This document shows positions 33,346 through 42,899 of a stretch of 52,686 bases of DNA, piece after piece (positions within the stretch are counted from its first letter, which is position 1; the number at the start of each line of letters is the position of its first letter). The DNA lies in the NCBI RefSeq assembly GCF_008016795.1, contig NZ_SDIK01000055.1, positions 1 to 52,686 on the forward strand. Reading direction: 5' to 3'. The notes beneath the pieces are model-generated. The model had not been told where the DNA came from and did no database searches. It was given only the letters and a program-made list of their open reading frames with translations. Source of the stretch: Prevotella brunnea (GTDB lineage Bacteria; Bacteroidota; Bacteroidia; Bacteroidales; Bacteroidaceae). The translations under genes and the position numbers were made by a program.

Positions 33346-35163
33346 ATGAAGATAGAAGAACAGATAACTCATGCGGCACTTTCAGCCGTGAAAGAACTAT
33401 ATGGAACGGAAGTGCCCGCGACAATGATTCAGTTGCAAAAAACCCGTTCCGGATTTGAGGGAAACCTTACGCTCGTTACCTTTCCATTGTTGAAAACCTC
33501 GCGAAAGAAGCCTGAAGATACGGCGAGAGAACTGGGAGAACATCTCAAGAAGAACTGTAAGGCAGTGGAGGGTTTTAACGTTGTGAAAGGCTTTCTTAAC
33601 CTCGTTGTTGCTCCGGCAGCATGGATTGGACTGCTCAATGATATTCATGCCGACGAGAAGTTTGGAGAGAAACGCTTAACGGCGGACAGTCCGTTGGCAA
33701 TGGTGGAGTATTCTTCGCCCAACACGAACAAGCCCCTGCATTTGGGGCACGTACGCAATAATCTGCTCGGATGGGCATTGGCGCAAATCATGGAAGCCAA
33801 TGGTTACAAGGTGATAAAGACCAACATTGTGAACGACCGCGGCATCCATATCTGCAAGTCCATGTTGGCGTGGCAGAAATGGGGTGAGGGCGTTACTCCT
33901 GAGAAAGCAGGAAAGAAAGGCGACCACCTCATTGGTGATTTCTATGTGGCTTTTGACAAACATTATCGTGCCGAACAGAAAGAGTTGATGGAGAAATACA
34001 CTTCGCTGGGCATGGACGAAGAAACAGCCAAGAACAAGGCAGAACAAGAGTCGCCATTGATGAAGGAAGCTCGCGAGATGCTCGTGAAATGGGAAGCCGG
34101 AGATTCAGACATTCGCAATCTTTGGCGAACAATGAATGGTTGGGTGTACGCGGGCTTCGACGAAACTTACAAAGCTCTGGGCGTGAGTTTCGATAAAATT
34201 TACTACGAGAGCAATACCTATCTCGAAGGAAAGAAAAAGGTGGAAGAGGGCTTGGCGAAAGGGCTTTTTATCCGTAAGGAAGATAATTCCGTATGGGCTG
34301 ATCTCACCGATGAAGGACTCGATCAGAAGTTGCTTCTCCGAGGCGATGGCACTTCGGTTTATATGACTCAGGACATCGGTACGGCGGAAATGCGTTTCAA
34401 GGATTATCCCATCGACAAGATGATTTATGTGGTGGGCAACGAGCAAAACTATCATTTCCAAGTGCTCTCCATCCTTCTCGATAGGTTGGGATTCAAATGG
34501 GGAAAAGACCTTGTCCACTTCTCCTACGGCATGGTGGAACTTCCCAACGGGAAGATGAAAAGTCGCGAGGGAACCGTGGTAGATGCCGACGACCTCATCG
34601 AAGCCATGATTTCCGATGCTCGCAAGACATCGGATGAACTTGGAAAATTTAAGGATATGAGTGAGGAAGAGAAGAACGAGATTGCTCGTGTCGTGGGGTT
34701 GGGTGCCTTGAAATACTTTATTCTGAAAGTAGATGCACGCAAGAACATGCTCTTCAATCCGGAGGAGTCGATTGACTTCAATGGCAACACGGGTCCATTC
34801 ATTCAATATACTTACGCCCGAATCAGAAGCATCCTGCGCAAAGCTGCGGAAACGAAGTTCACGGTGCCTGCCACACTGCCCGATGATGCGCCTTTGAACG
34901 AGAAAGAAATTCAGCTCATCCAGAAAATGAACGATTTTGGCGTGGCAGTGGCACAAGCGGGAATAGACTACAGTCCGAGTGGCATTGCCAACTATTGTTA
35001 CGAGCTGACCAAGGAATTCAATCAGTTCTATCATGACTACAGCATTCTCAACGCCGAAAGCGAGGAAGAAAAGAGCGTGCGTCTGGTTCTTGCCCACGAT
35101 GTAGCCAAGATTATCAAAAACGGCATGGCATTGTTGGGAATAGAGGTTCCCGAACGGATGTAA
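33346..35163 (+). CDS. argS: Arginyl-tRNA synthetase
   Basis: 605 residues, class I enzyme. N-terminal Add-1 domain (about 1-110), the HIGH-like motif in KPLHLGHVRNNLLGW, conserved YVVGNEQNYHFQVL, a degenerate KMSKS as GKMKSREG, and a C-terminal helical anticodon-binding domain (PFIQYTYARIRSILRKA to RLVLAHDVAKIIKNGMALLG). A TACCTTTG -7 box is at 33315-33322, with no matching -33. Followed after 12 bp by the RNase H gene. Confidence 0.97.
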   Translation: MKIEEQITHAALSAVKELYGTEVPATMIQLQKTRSGFEGNLTLVTFPLLKTSRKKPEDTARELGEHLKKNCKAVEGFNVVKGFLNLVVAPAAWIGLLNDIHADEKFGEKRLTADSPLAMVEYSSPNTNKPLHLGHVRNNLLGWALAQIMEANGYKVIKTNIVNDRGIHICKSMLAWQKWGEGVTPEKAGKKGDHLIGDFYVAFDKHYRAEQKELMEKYTSLGMDEETAKNKAEQESPLMKEAREMLVKWEAGDSDIRNLWRTMNGWVYAGFDETYKALGVSFDKIYYESNTYLEGKKKVEEGLAKGLFIRKEDNSVWADLTDEGLDQKLLLRGDGTSVYMTQDIGTAEMRFKDYPIDKMIYVVGNEQNYHFQVLSILLDRLGFKWGKDLVHFSYGMVELPNGKMKSREGTVVDADDLIEAMISDARKTSDELGKFKDMSEEEKNEIARVVGLGALKYFILKVDARKNMLFNPEESIDFNGNTGPFIQYTYARIRSILRKAAETKFTVPATLPDDAPLNEKEIQLIQKMNDFGVAVAQAGIDYSPSGIANYCYELTKEFNQFYHDYSILNAESEEEKSVRLVLAHDVAKIIKNGMALLGIEVPERM

Positions 35164-35175
35164 TGGTTTCAGGTT

Positions 35176-35643
35176 ATGTTACAAAATCCTCCGAACAACC
35201 GCCACGACACTGTGTTGCCCTTGCCACTTGAAGTGAAAGCAAACGCATGGGCAGTGGATGCCGCCTGCTCGGGCAATCCCGGTCCCATGGAGTATCGCTG
35301 CGTTGATTTGGCAACGGGAGCGCAAGTCTTTCATTTCGGACCAACGTGGGGTACGAATAACATCGGTGAGTTCCTTGCCATCGTGCACGCGCTCGCGCTG
35401 ATGGAGAAACAAAGCATCACCGATAAGGTGATTTATAGCGACTCTTACAATGCCATAACATGGGTGAAAAAAAAGAAATGTAAGACCAAATTGGAACGCA
35501 ACATGAAAACGGCGGAATTGCATAACATCATCGCACGAGCTGAGAAATGGTTGCAAATGCACGCGGTGCTTGTACCCATGATAAAATGGGAGACGAAAAG
35601 GTGGGGCGAGATACCTGCCGATTTCGGTAGAAAAGGCGTGTGA
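35176..35643 (+). CDS. rnhA: Ribonuclease H type I
   Basis: 155 residues. Active-site acids are visible in order: Asp in WAVDAACSGNPGPMEYR, Glu in NNIGEFLAIVHAL, Asp in VIYSDSYNAITWV and the last Asp in IPADFGRK. Removes RNA from RNA-DNA hybrids. The N-terminal ~20 residues are extra and proline-rich. It probably shares a transcript with argS. Confidence 0.88.
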   Translation: MLQNPPNNRHDTVLPLPLEVKANAWAVDAACSGNPGPMEYRCVDLATGAQVFHFGPTWGTNNIGEFLAIVHALALMEKQSITDKVIYSDSYNAITWVKKKKCKTKLERNMKTAELHNIIARAEKWLQMHAVLVPMIKWETKRWGEIPADFGRKGV

Positions 35644-35875
35644 TTCGTTGCCGGCCTGTGCGATGGATTAACGCGATGGAAAATGGAAAAACCGCGATGT
35701 TTTATCTTCCAATGCACGTTTTCGGCTTATGGATTAGCGATGGCACATTCAGGCGAAGGCAAACGAATTCTTGATGGCGAACATGCTACCTGACCAACGA
35801 AATTGCATGATAAAAACAGGGATAAAAACTCGCTTTGTATCTTACTGATAATCAATACGTTATTAATCTCGATTT

Positions 35876-35963
35876 AAAAGCTTAGCTTTTGCACTCCAAA
35901 ACATGACCTTTTGCAATGCAAAAGCTAAGCTTTTAAAAAGTGAAAGCTAAGCTTTTAGTAGAT
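35876..35963. repeat. 22-bp palindromic repeat array D (four units)
   Basis: In the 589-bp gap between the convergent genes rnhA and 36233. Units start at 35876, 35898, 35920 and 35942; cores AAAAGCTTAGCTTTT, AAAACATGACCTTTT, AAAAGCTAAGCTTTT and GAAAGCTAAGCTTTT. On the left (inverted orientation) the tail box reads TGATAATCA, preceded by the expected 14-nt spacing. Nothing else gene-like is seen in the gap besides a hairpin at 36092. Confidence 0.85.
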
Positions 35964-36091
35964 GGAACAAAAAAAAGAACATTTAGGATGCTATTGGTTC
36001 TATTCATAAAAGGCGGAAAGATTGTGGCAAAGTAAGATAAAGAAACGAAGGATGATATGTACGCTTAATGTTGAACACCTGCTCACCATGG

Positions 36092-36125
36092 CGTTATCCG
36101 GTTTTGAGACAGATAACGATTTTTT
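36092..36125 (+). terminator. Possible terminator downstream of rnhA
   Basis: CGTTATC (36092-36098) and GATAACG (36112-36118) pair perfectly around a 13-nt loop and are followed by AT6. It lies 450 bp past the rnhA stop, so its role is uncertain. Confidence 0.5.
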
Positions 36126-36232
36126 GTGGGTAATTCTCGGTAGCTGAATTGTTTTCTCTCGTGACTGTTGCTACGGTCGGCAGTTTTTGCGCAATTGAGA
36201 ATCTTTTCTTCTTCTTCCCGTCCCTTTTATCG

Positions 36233-37105
36233 TTATTTGGTTATCCTTCGTTGCTTACCTTTGAACCAAAGATAAATACCCAATGAGAGAAAAACTATAA
36301 GGATGACCGCCAATTGCCATGCATACTTCTCCGGCTCTACCCAAAACTCCTTAAAGAAGTTGATGCGCCCAAGAATCTCAATCGGAGTCCAAAACACTAT
36401 GACCGTGGCAATCGCCATACGAATGTTTGCACCCCATGCAGCGATGTGTAGCTGGTGGCGCAGCATGAAGACTGAGCCGACGAGACAGCCCACTCCCACA
36501 AGAAATGTTATGGGGTGGTGATCGCCAAGGAACGTCTTGTCGTAGCAGAACATCAGCAGTAAATACATAGCCCAAAGAATCATGTTCAGCTCCATGAATG
36601 TTACGATGCTCGTGTGGCGTGTCATGGGTTGCACAGCTATTTCCTTCCGTTTGCTACGGAAACACACCTTTTGTATCCATGTTATCAAGTCGCATCCATT
36701 CTTTGTACAGAACACATACATTGTCATCACCATTATCCACATGCCAAACGATGCCGGCATGATGAGATATTCGGGCTTCGTCACCACCACACCGTTTTCT
36801 ATTTCCGGCTGAACACCATACCGACGAGCATAATAAAGGAAGAGAAACTCTACCCAACCCGTCCAAAAAAGCAATCCGCCGAAGAATCCCCATAAGGTCT
36901 GTCGGGTGTCGCCTTTCACAAGTACGCCCATTACCACCATGACCAGTCCTATTGCTCCTAACGCAAAACCACCTATGTGCATGGCTTCTTCATTCATGAA
37001 TTTCTCCATCAATATCATCAGTGCATGACCTAAGGGCATGGCAAAGAGTACTAAGAGAAATGAGATGAAAGTACGCCAAATATAGATTTTCTTTTTATTT
37101 TCCAT
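36233..37105 (-). CDS. Polytopic membrane protein of the haem locus, function unknown
   Basis: 290 residues with about seven or eight hydrophobic spans (for example FISFLLVLFAMPLGHALMI, IGGFALGAIGLVMVVMGVLV, TFLVGVGCLVGSVFML, LAVILIVFLSLGIYLWF). No catalytic motif or transporter signature was recognised; several His residues lie at span borders (DHHPITF, RHQLHIAAW). It starts 8 bp after hmuY ends, on the same strand, so it probably works with the haem receptor system, for example in transport or sensing at the inner membrane. That role is inferred from position only. Confidence 0.7.
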   Translation of the reverse strand: MENKKKIYIWRTFISFLLVLFAMPLGHALMILMEKFMNEEAMHIGGFALGAIGLVMVVMGVLVKGDTRQTLWGFFGGLLFWTGWVEFLFLYYARRYGVQPEIENGVVVTKPEYLIMPASFGMWIMVMTMYVFCTKNGCDLITWIQKVCFRSKRKEIAVQPMTRHTSIVTFMELNMILWAMYLLLMFCYDKTFLGDHHPITFLVGVGCLVGSVFMLRHQLHIAAWGANIRMAIATVIVFWTPIEILGRINFFKEFWVEPEKYAWQLAVILIVFLSLGIYLWFKGKQRRITK

Positions 37106-37113
37106 TTGAATAT

Positions 37114-37818
37114 TTATTTCAGTTCATCACAATAATAACTTATCTGTCCGCCCGTGTCGTCTATTTCGGTATGCTGGTTGTACCAACTGATAATCTGCAA
37201 TTTGAAATAGCGTTTGCCATCAGCGGTACGCACGGCATAGACGTGATATGAAGGGGTATAGGTCATCGGCGGACCTGCGAGAAACATGTTTCTTTCCAAC
37301 ACCGGGTTTGCACTCGTGAGTGTGCGTTGCGGCCCATTGTTGGGGTCGAACCATGGATTCTCCTTCGGGTCAAATCCATGGGTGTTCACATAGCGAAACC
37401 AATCTGTTTGCGAATAAGTTATCTTCACCGTGGTGTCGTTGTCGGCTATCCACTCTTGAGGGTCAGGCAGTTGCTCCACACGCTGCCAGTGGTCGTAGTT
37501 GCCGAATCCAAGGTCTATGGCACCACCCTTGCCATTGCCACTTGTACCGCCGTTGGTGCGAATGTGATAGCCACAGATGGCTATATCCCAATCCAGTCTG
37601 CTTTTTTGCTGTCCCTCCTTGATGTCCTGATTGGGAGCATTGCGATTGAATATCTCGCCGGTGCGCAGGTTGAAGTATATCCAATCATTGGTAACTCCGG
37701 TCGTATAGCCCGCCACACGTGGCAGAATCTTACCATTGAATTCTTCGGCATCATACGACAAACATGAACTCATGGACAAGGAGAGAAACAGAAGTAACGG
37801 AAGTATTTTTGTATTCAT
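37114..37818 (-). CDS. hmuY: HmuY-family haem-binding lipoprotein
   Basis: 234 residues. Lipobox MSSC (Cys19) followed by LSYDAEE, acidic as in surface lipoproteins. The body has the HmuY pattern: VTNDWIYFNLRTGEIF, RLDWDIAICGYHIRTNGGTS, then a beta-rich C-terminal half with PSYHVYAVRTADGKRYFKLQ. HmuY takes haem from host haemoproteins and passes it to HmuR. In P. gingivalis haem is held by two His; Prevotella relatives use Met, and MFLAGPPMTY offers candidate Met ligands here. It lies 3 bp after hmuR. Confidence 0.9.
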   Translation of the reverse strand: MNTKILPLLLFLSLSMSSCLSYDAEEFNGKILPRVAGYTTGVTNDWIYFNLRTGEIFNRNAPNQDIKEGQQKSRLDWDIAICGYHIRTNGGTSGNGKGGAIDLGFGNYDHWQRVEQLPDPQEWIADNDTTVKITYSQTDWFRYVNTHGFDPKENPWFDPNNGPQRTLTSANPVLERNMFLAGPPMTYTPSYHVYAVRTADGKRYFKLQIISWYNQHTEIDDTGGQISYYCDELK

Positions 37819-37821
37819 CTT

Positions 37822-39936
37822 TTATCTTATTTTAAGTTCCAACTGTATGTATGCCCTTGCCCCGGCAGTGGCAGGCACGCTGAATGCAGTCAATCCCGAC
37901 CCTAATGTCTTTGGTTTGTAGTTGAATATATTGTCAATGCCCACCGAAAGTCTGATTTTCTCCTTGAAAGTCTGTGCCACGTTCAGGTTGCATAGCACAT
38001 AAGTGGGCAGCGTGCAACGAAAATAAGCATCATACGACCTACCTTCTTTCTCCACATACACACGATCCTGCACGTCGTATTGTTTCTCTCCCATGATTTG
38101 TGCGTTCATATAGGCATCAAGGCGATAGTTCTTCTTGCGGCAACTGTATTTTATGCCTGCTGTTGCTGCATGTGGCGATGTGGTGTTGATGCGCAGTCCT
38201 TTCTCCTTGCTCACGTGAACATACGAATAGGAGGCATTCAACGTGAGCCAATCTGCCGGTGTCCAACGTCCCAACAGGTCGATTCCGGCCATTGTTTGGC
38301 GGTTCAAATTGGCATACTCGAAGTTGTATTGCATATCGTAAATGCGCCATATTCCCTCTATCTTTTTACGGTAGAAATTTCCGTAGAGTGTGCCGTTGAA
38401 GAAGAAATGGCTGTTACTGTACTCCACGCCTGCCGACACGTAGTTGCTCTTCTCGGGTTTCAAGAACTCGTTACCTTTGATCATGAACATTCCCAAGTGG
38501 TCCCAGTTGAAAAACAGTTCCTTGATGCTCGGCGAGCGGTATCCCATGGAGTAATTGGCACGTATTGCCCAATGGTCGTTGGGTGAGAATTTTGCGGCAA
38601 TTTTGGGCATATACATGAATCCGAATGCTTCTGAAAAATTGGTGCGCACGCCTGCAGATATCATCCAATGGTCGTTCACCGTCCAATCGTCCTGCACGTA
38701 AAACTCAGTCTCCTTCAACGTGCGCGACGTCATTTTGTGATTTACGAAGCGATCGCTCGTCAGCCGGTCGCCACAATATTCTATGCCCATGATGAGCGCG
38801 TGTCCGGCGAAATAGTTGCTGCTAAGTGTCAGTCGTGGTTGGAAGATGCGTGAGTGGTAAACCGGTTTGCGCTCATTGCGGCGTTCATGGCGTTTGAAGC
38901 GGTCGTAATAATCTTTGTGAAGGCTCGCCGTTAGCGTGAGCCAATTTCTCAATGTGTAACTCATTTTTGCCCCCCACGTGTAATCGCGTCCCTGTGTCAG
39001 TACGAGATCTTGCACCAAATCATACTGATTGATGAAAAACACTGAGCCGTATGCTTGCGCCTTGAAATTCGTTGAGGGCTCGAAATAGAGCTTTTGCGAG
39101 GCGATGATATGCTCACGTCCCTCTATTCCCATAGGTGGACGAGGAAAAGTGCTTTCCAAAATGATGTCCTTTTCCAAGAAAGGGTTTGCCTCTTTCGTAT
39201 AGACCTTGCGGTCGTTCTTGGCCTGATACAGATAGAAAGCATCGCTCTCGCTATACCATACATCGCTTTGTGATGTGAAGGCGCCTTGCTTGAACCCTGC
39301 CGACAGCCATCCTTGCAGATTGGGACGGTCGGCATTCTTTTCAAACATATAGATAAAATCCTTTTTCTTGGGGTTTTTGAAATTTCTTTCATTCATTTGT
39401 CCCCAACGAAAACCTGCGTCAAAGGAAAAGGGTTCGTTTGTTTTCTTTGTGATGATGTTGATCACCGCTCCCGAAGCCCGGCTGCCGTAGAGTGTGCTGC
39501 TTGCTCCTTTTACTATTTCCACGCGGTCGATGGCATGAAGGTTGAAACGCTCGTAGTCAAGGTTGCCTGCCATATCGCCCGTCATGCGCTCGCCGTCAGT
39601 GAGGAAAAGCACATGGCGGGCATCCAAACCGTCGAGGTTGATTTCGCTTCCGAATGTTACTTTCTGTATGCTTAGTCCCGGTGTCTCGTGTTGCAGTGCC
39701 TGTTGGAAATCGCTGTAACCGCTCTCCACCAATCCTTTTCCGCTTAGCACCCGAGTAGTGATGGGCGAAAGTTTCATGGGGCGTGCTGATTGCGATCCCA
39801 TAACGACTACATTGTCCAACCGCATGGTCTTCGTCGTGTCTAACTTCGTTTTCTGTTTATCCTGTGCTGAGGCAGGCATTACACCCCAACCTATCAGCAC
39901 AAGGACAAACGATAAATGTATGATTCTTATTTTCAC
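37822..39936 (-). CDS. hmuR: TonB-dependent haem receptor HmuR
   Basis: 704 residues; the only reasonable start is GTG at 39936, giving a signal peptide ending ASAQ. Plug domain with LDNVVVMGSQSARPMKLSPI and GASSTLYGSRASGAVINIIT; barrel with SMGYRSPSIKELFFN and GNEFLKPEKS, corresponding to the FRAP/NPDL region of haem receptors, with nearby His and Met (WDHLGMFM). No carboxypeptidase-like domain. First gene of hmuR-hmuY-membrane protein. No clear -33/-7 pair was found in the 138-bp gap upstream. Confidence 0.9.
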   Translation of the reverse strand: MKIRIIHLSFVLVLIGWGVMPASAQDKQKTKLDTTKTMRLDNVVVMGSQSARPMKLSPITTRVLSGKGLVESGYSDFQQALQHETPGLSIQKVTFGSEINLDGLDARHVLFLTDGERMTGDMAGNLDYERFNLHAIDRVEIVKGASSTLYGSRASGAVINIITKKTNEPFSFDAGFRWGQMNERNFKNPKKKDFIYMFEKNADRPNLQGWLSAGFKQGAFTSQSDVWYSESDAFYLYQAKNDRKVYTKEANPFLEKDIILESTFPRPPMGIEGREHIIASQKLYFEPSTNFKAQAYGSVFFINQYDLVQDLVLTQGRDYTWGAKMSYTLRNWLTLTASLHKDYYDRFKRHERRNERKPVYHSRIFQPRLTLSSNYFAGHALIMGIEYCGDRLTSDRFVNHKMTSRTLKETEFYVQDDWTVNDHWMISAGVRTNFSEAFGFMYMPKIAAKFSPNDHWAIRANYSMGYRSPSIKELFFNWDHLGMFMIKGNEFLKPEKSNYVSAGVEYSNSHFFFNGTLYGNFYRKKIEGIWRIYDMQYNFEYANLNRQTMAGIDLLGRWTPADWLTLNASYSYVHVSKEKGLRINTTSPHAATAGIKYSCRKKNYRLDAYMNAQIMGEKQYDVQDRVYVEKEGRSYDAYFRCTLPTYVLCNLNVAQTFKEKIRLSVGIDNIFNYKPKTLGSGLTAFSVPATAGARAYIQLELKIR

Positions 39937-40074
39937 TATTACTATTTTAATCCCCTAAACCTACAGCCTGCAAAAGCATAACTTTGTACATAATGAGAGG
40001 ATGCTTTTTTTATGTAGAGATATCCGAATGAAGTGTTCATATTCTTTAGGGAGATTCACACGATTATATGTGTC

Positions 40075-40758
40075 TTATAATCCATGTTCTTTCTTATAAG
40101 CTTTTAAATCCGCCTCATATTTGGCAAAGTCTTCCTCGTAAGTATCCATTTTCGAATAGTCTATGGTTTGTAAAAAAACAAAACTCTGCATCAACATGAC
40201 ATTGAAATTGGTGGAGAATTCTATCTGCTTTGTGTTCACGTTCAGATAACCTATAACAGTTCCTGCTCCGCCTTTACCGTCAGTATATTCACCGTTTACA
40301 TCATGCTGGTTTGGAGTATATGTTACATCACCGTTCACACCGGTAAACTTTATCCAGCCATCGCCTTTGTATTCGTCCTTCTCCCATGAGTTAAGTGGAA
40401 TAAGTCTGCAATAGATGTTAAACCACACCTGTACGGGCATATTGCCCACCGAGAAATTTTTGAGTTTGATGTTCAGGGGAGTCTCCGACTTCAAGTCCCA
40501 TGAAAAATAATATTTCAAGGGACACCCTTCAGGAAGAAGCGTCTTATCAACAGGTCCCATCATAGCCTTGGAACGAACTACGATACTATCTTTCAAAATA
40601 TCCTTTGCTTTAAGGATAAGGTTATCCTCCACCGGTTTTTTACCATTCTCCTCATCGCCGCTACATGACGAAAACAAAGAACAAGTAAACAGCGCAACAG
40701 AACACAGCAAGAATATTCTTGCTGCAACGAGTGCAATAAACGATAATGCTTTTTTCAT
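40075..40758 (-). CDS. Lipoprotein of unknown function near the haem locus
   Basis: 227 residues from the ATG at 40758 (MKKALSFIALVAARIFLLCS). Signal peptide with lipobox LFSSC, followed by SGDEENG, again acidic after the lipid cysteine. The mature part is beta-rich (LKYYFSWDLKSETPLNIKL, MPVQVWFNIYC) and ends in a charged helix (YEEDFAKYEADLKAYKKEHG). It may belong to a DUF4903-like group but I cannot confirm that. It lies between the broken leucine-rich-repeat lipoprotein and hmuR, on the same strand, and could be a surface accessory protein. Confidence 0.65.
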   Translation of the reverse strand: MKKALSFIALVAARIFLLCSVALFTCSLFSSCSGDEENGKKPVEDNLILKAKDILKDSIVVRSKAMMGPVDKTLLPEGCPLKYYFSWDLKSETPLNIKLKNFSVGNMPVQVWFNIYCRLIPLNSWEKDEYKGDGWIKFTGVNGDVTYTPNQHDVNGEYTDGKGGAGTVIGYLNVNTKQIEFSTNFNVMLMQSFVFLQTIDYSKMDTYEEDFAKYEADLKAYKKEHGL

Positions 40759-40800
40759 TTTGATAAAAATTACCGAGTTAATAATAATGAAAAAACACAC

Positions 40801-42201
40801 TTATTTCGTCCAATCGAAAATCGGTATAAACTCTGTATTGAAGTTGTTGTAATATCTTATACCATAGCCATTACTAAGGTTTTTACGATATTTTTTCACA
40901 AATGCGGCGCCATTGGTGTTGTCATAGACATCCTTTGTTGTGGAGAATACAGTTTGACCATTTTCCATATCAACATCTTCAACTTTTATGAAAACTTTAA
41001 AGTTAGGATAGGTAATTTTGCACTTGGGCAGATAAATAAGTTTAAGATTGAGAACCCCTTCTATTCCGCCTAAGTTTATCTCCTGTAAATTCTTCAAAGA
41101 TAGCAATCCTATTTCATCGGCATACTTTGCTTTCTCAGGAATCGTTATCTTCTCAAGTTTGTCTCAACATTCTATACCAAGCCATGAAAACTCAAATCCG
41201 AGCATATCTTTTACTATTCCCCTTTGACCAAAAGCCTTAGACTTAGAAAAATCAATCTCCTTTATACCTGGATTTTCATAGATACCCAATAGGCGGAGAT
41301 TTGTGGCATCATCCAAAATAATTCCATTGGGTGTGTCTATGCGGTCTAACACCAACATTTGTACGCTCTTGGGGATTCTCAAATAAGGTATGGATGTGTA
41401 CTTGCCAGATTCTTCAGAGGGGCCTATACCAATAGCAGTTCCTTCATACCCTTTATTGTGAATAATGTATTGTACTCCATCCAAGTCATCTACCTCTGGG
41501 TAAAATGCTAAAGATTGTACTTTTTGTTCTGGACTAACAAGGCGTTTTGAAATATCAATCACATCATTACCTGCTTCATCTTTAACAAAGAGATTTGAAA
41601 ACATTGATTTCAAGCTTTCACGAAGTCCGACGTTTGGAATAGTGCGCAGAGTGTTGTATTTCTGCAAAGTTCCTTTTTCATCGCTCATCTGCATATCAAC
41701 ATCTTTCGCAGTCTTATAAAAGGACACGATTTCATCCTCGTTATATTTTGCACTGTTGGGCAGATAAAGTTTGTTAAGGTTGTGCAAAATGGTGATATTG
41801 CCCTCTGCGTCCTCTTTTGTCAGCCCCTTGAACTCATAAATTTCGTTGCCCGTCAAATCTACCCCGGTAATCTGTGCCGGCAGTTGTGAGAAGTCGAACT
41901 CCATCTTATATCCGTTGTTGGAGAGTTTCACCTCCTTCAGGTTTGGCAGGATGTCAAGACCGCTTAAGTCCTTTAGGTTGGTGCCACTGAGGTCAAGCGC
42001 TGTGGTGTTGTTCGCCAAGTCGTTGAGTTCCAGCTTGCCGTCCTTGTCAAATTGATAGCCTTTCGACTTCAACACTGTCATCAACTCTGTGTTTTTAAGG
42101 GCATTTGCACTATATTGTATAGCATCATCGCTGCTGCAAGAGGAAAGCCCCATGACAAAAAATGCCAATACCGGCAATAGGTTTTTTCTATAATTTTTCA
42201 T
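40801..42201 (-). pseudogene. Leucine-rich-repeat lipoprotein interrupted by an in-frame TGA at 41164-41166
   Basis: From the ATG at 42201 the frame runs 345 codons (lipobox LSSC then SSDDA; repeats such as ALDLSGTNLKDLSGLDILPN and ITGVDLTGNEIYEFKGL) to a TGA, and then continues in the same frame for another 120 codons (KLEKITIPEKAKYADEIGLL, LKNLQEINLGGIEG) to a stop at 40801. So a single nonsense change splits a protein of about 466 residues. The downstream part still reads as repeats, hence the break looks recent. A read error or stop read-through is possible; no selenocysteine element is evident. BspA-like leucine-rich proteins mediate adhesion or binding at the surface. Confidence 0.8.
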
Positions 42202-42229
42202 ATTGATAATAAATTAATTTAATTGGCAG

Positions 42230-42261
42230 CAAAGGTCGGAGTATGGTTTGAATGTCGCAAT
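42230..42261 (-). promoter_or_regulatory. Probable promoter of the leucine-rich lipoprotein gene
   Basis: On the - strand ATTG (42261-42258), 20 bp, then GACCTTTG (42237-42230), one base off the -7 consensus. The leader would be about 25 nt. Confidence 0.45.
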
Positions 42262-42486
42262 ACCTATTTTTTATGATTTCTTTTTGGTTTATGCAATCCT
42301 TGTTTGTCCCAAATCAGTCATTGGAAACATTCAATTACAGAGGATTGTTATTCGGCAATTTACCAACTAAAAGCCATACGCCGTGAACTCATATCAGCAC
42401 CAGCTCGTCGGGGCAAGACAAAAGACAGGCAGCTGTTTTATTTTTTTGGGGGGACATTGACAACGCAAAAATCCTTCCTCCGCAAT

Positions 42487-42744
42487 ATGGGAAAAGTTCG
42501 ATAATGTCCTAAAAATTCTTCATTCATCTGTCAAAAGCTTACCTTTTGCGTTCCAAAAGCTTAGCTTTTGCACTGCAAAAGGTCATGTATTGCACTGCAA
42601 AAGGTAAGCTTTTAAATCGCAATTCATATCGTTCTGATTATCAACAGATTACGAAGTGTGCCCCGAAGGCGGTTTTTTGTAATATAATTTCATGGTGATT
42701 GGAACACCATCGGGACAAAATAAAGCTCTTCTCACTGCCATGCA
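42487..42744. repeat. Direct repeat DR copy 1, containing 22-bp array E (42533-42620)
   Basis: Begins ATGGGAAAAGTTCGATAATG and is close to 90% identical by eye to 45858-46114 over about 258 bp. Inside it, units start at 42533, 42555, 42577 and 42599 (cores AAAAGCTTACCTTTT, AAAAGCTTAGCTTTT, AAAAGGTCATGTATT, AAAAGGTAAGCTTTT), followed 14 nt later by TGATTATCA. A small GC-rich hairpin with TTTTTT follows near 42660-42678. It lies in the 918-bp divergent gap 42202-43119, which otherwise holds only promoters and leader DNA. Confidence 0.88.
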
Positions 42745-42899
42745 ACACCGTGAATTCTTAATGACCGATTTTGAATTAAGGCAAGTAGGCTTGGGTACGC
42801 ATTTCTTAACAAATACATCTTCTTTTATACTAACATACGTTAAACCATAAGATTTATACAAGGGTTATATGTTAAATTATCACAAATACCCCCCCCGAA

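Noticed and set aside
34105..35097. 330-codon open frame antisense to argS
   Set aside because: Shadow of argS, which has all class I synthetase motifs.
41164..41166. Selenocysteine codon at the TGA in the leucine-rich lipoprotein
   Set aside because: No SECIS-like stem was evident next to it, no Sec machinery is in the window and the protein is not a redox enzyme.
42649..42861. Similar short - strand frames in both direct repeats (42649-42861 and 45975-46196), sharing ITMKLYYKK-like segments
   Set aside because: The likeness follows from the DNA repeat itself; the frames start and end differently and no ribosome-binding context or conserved length is seen.
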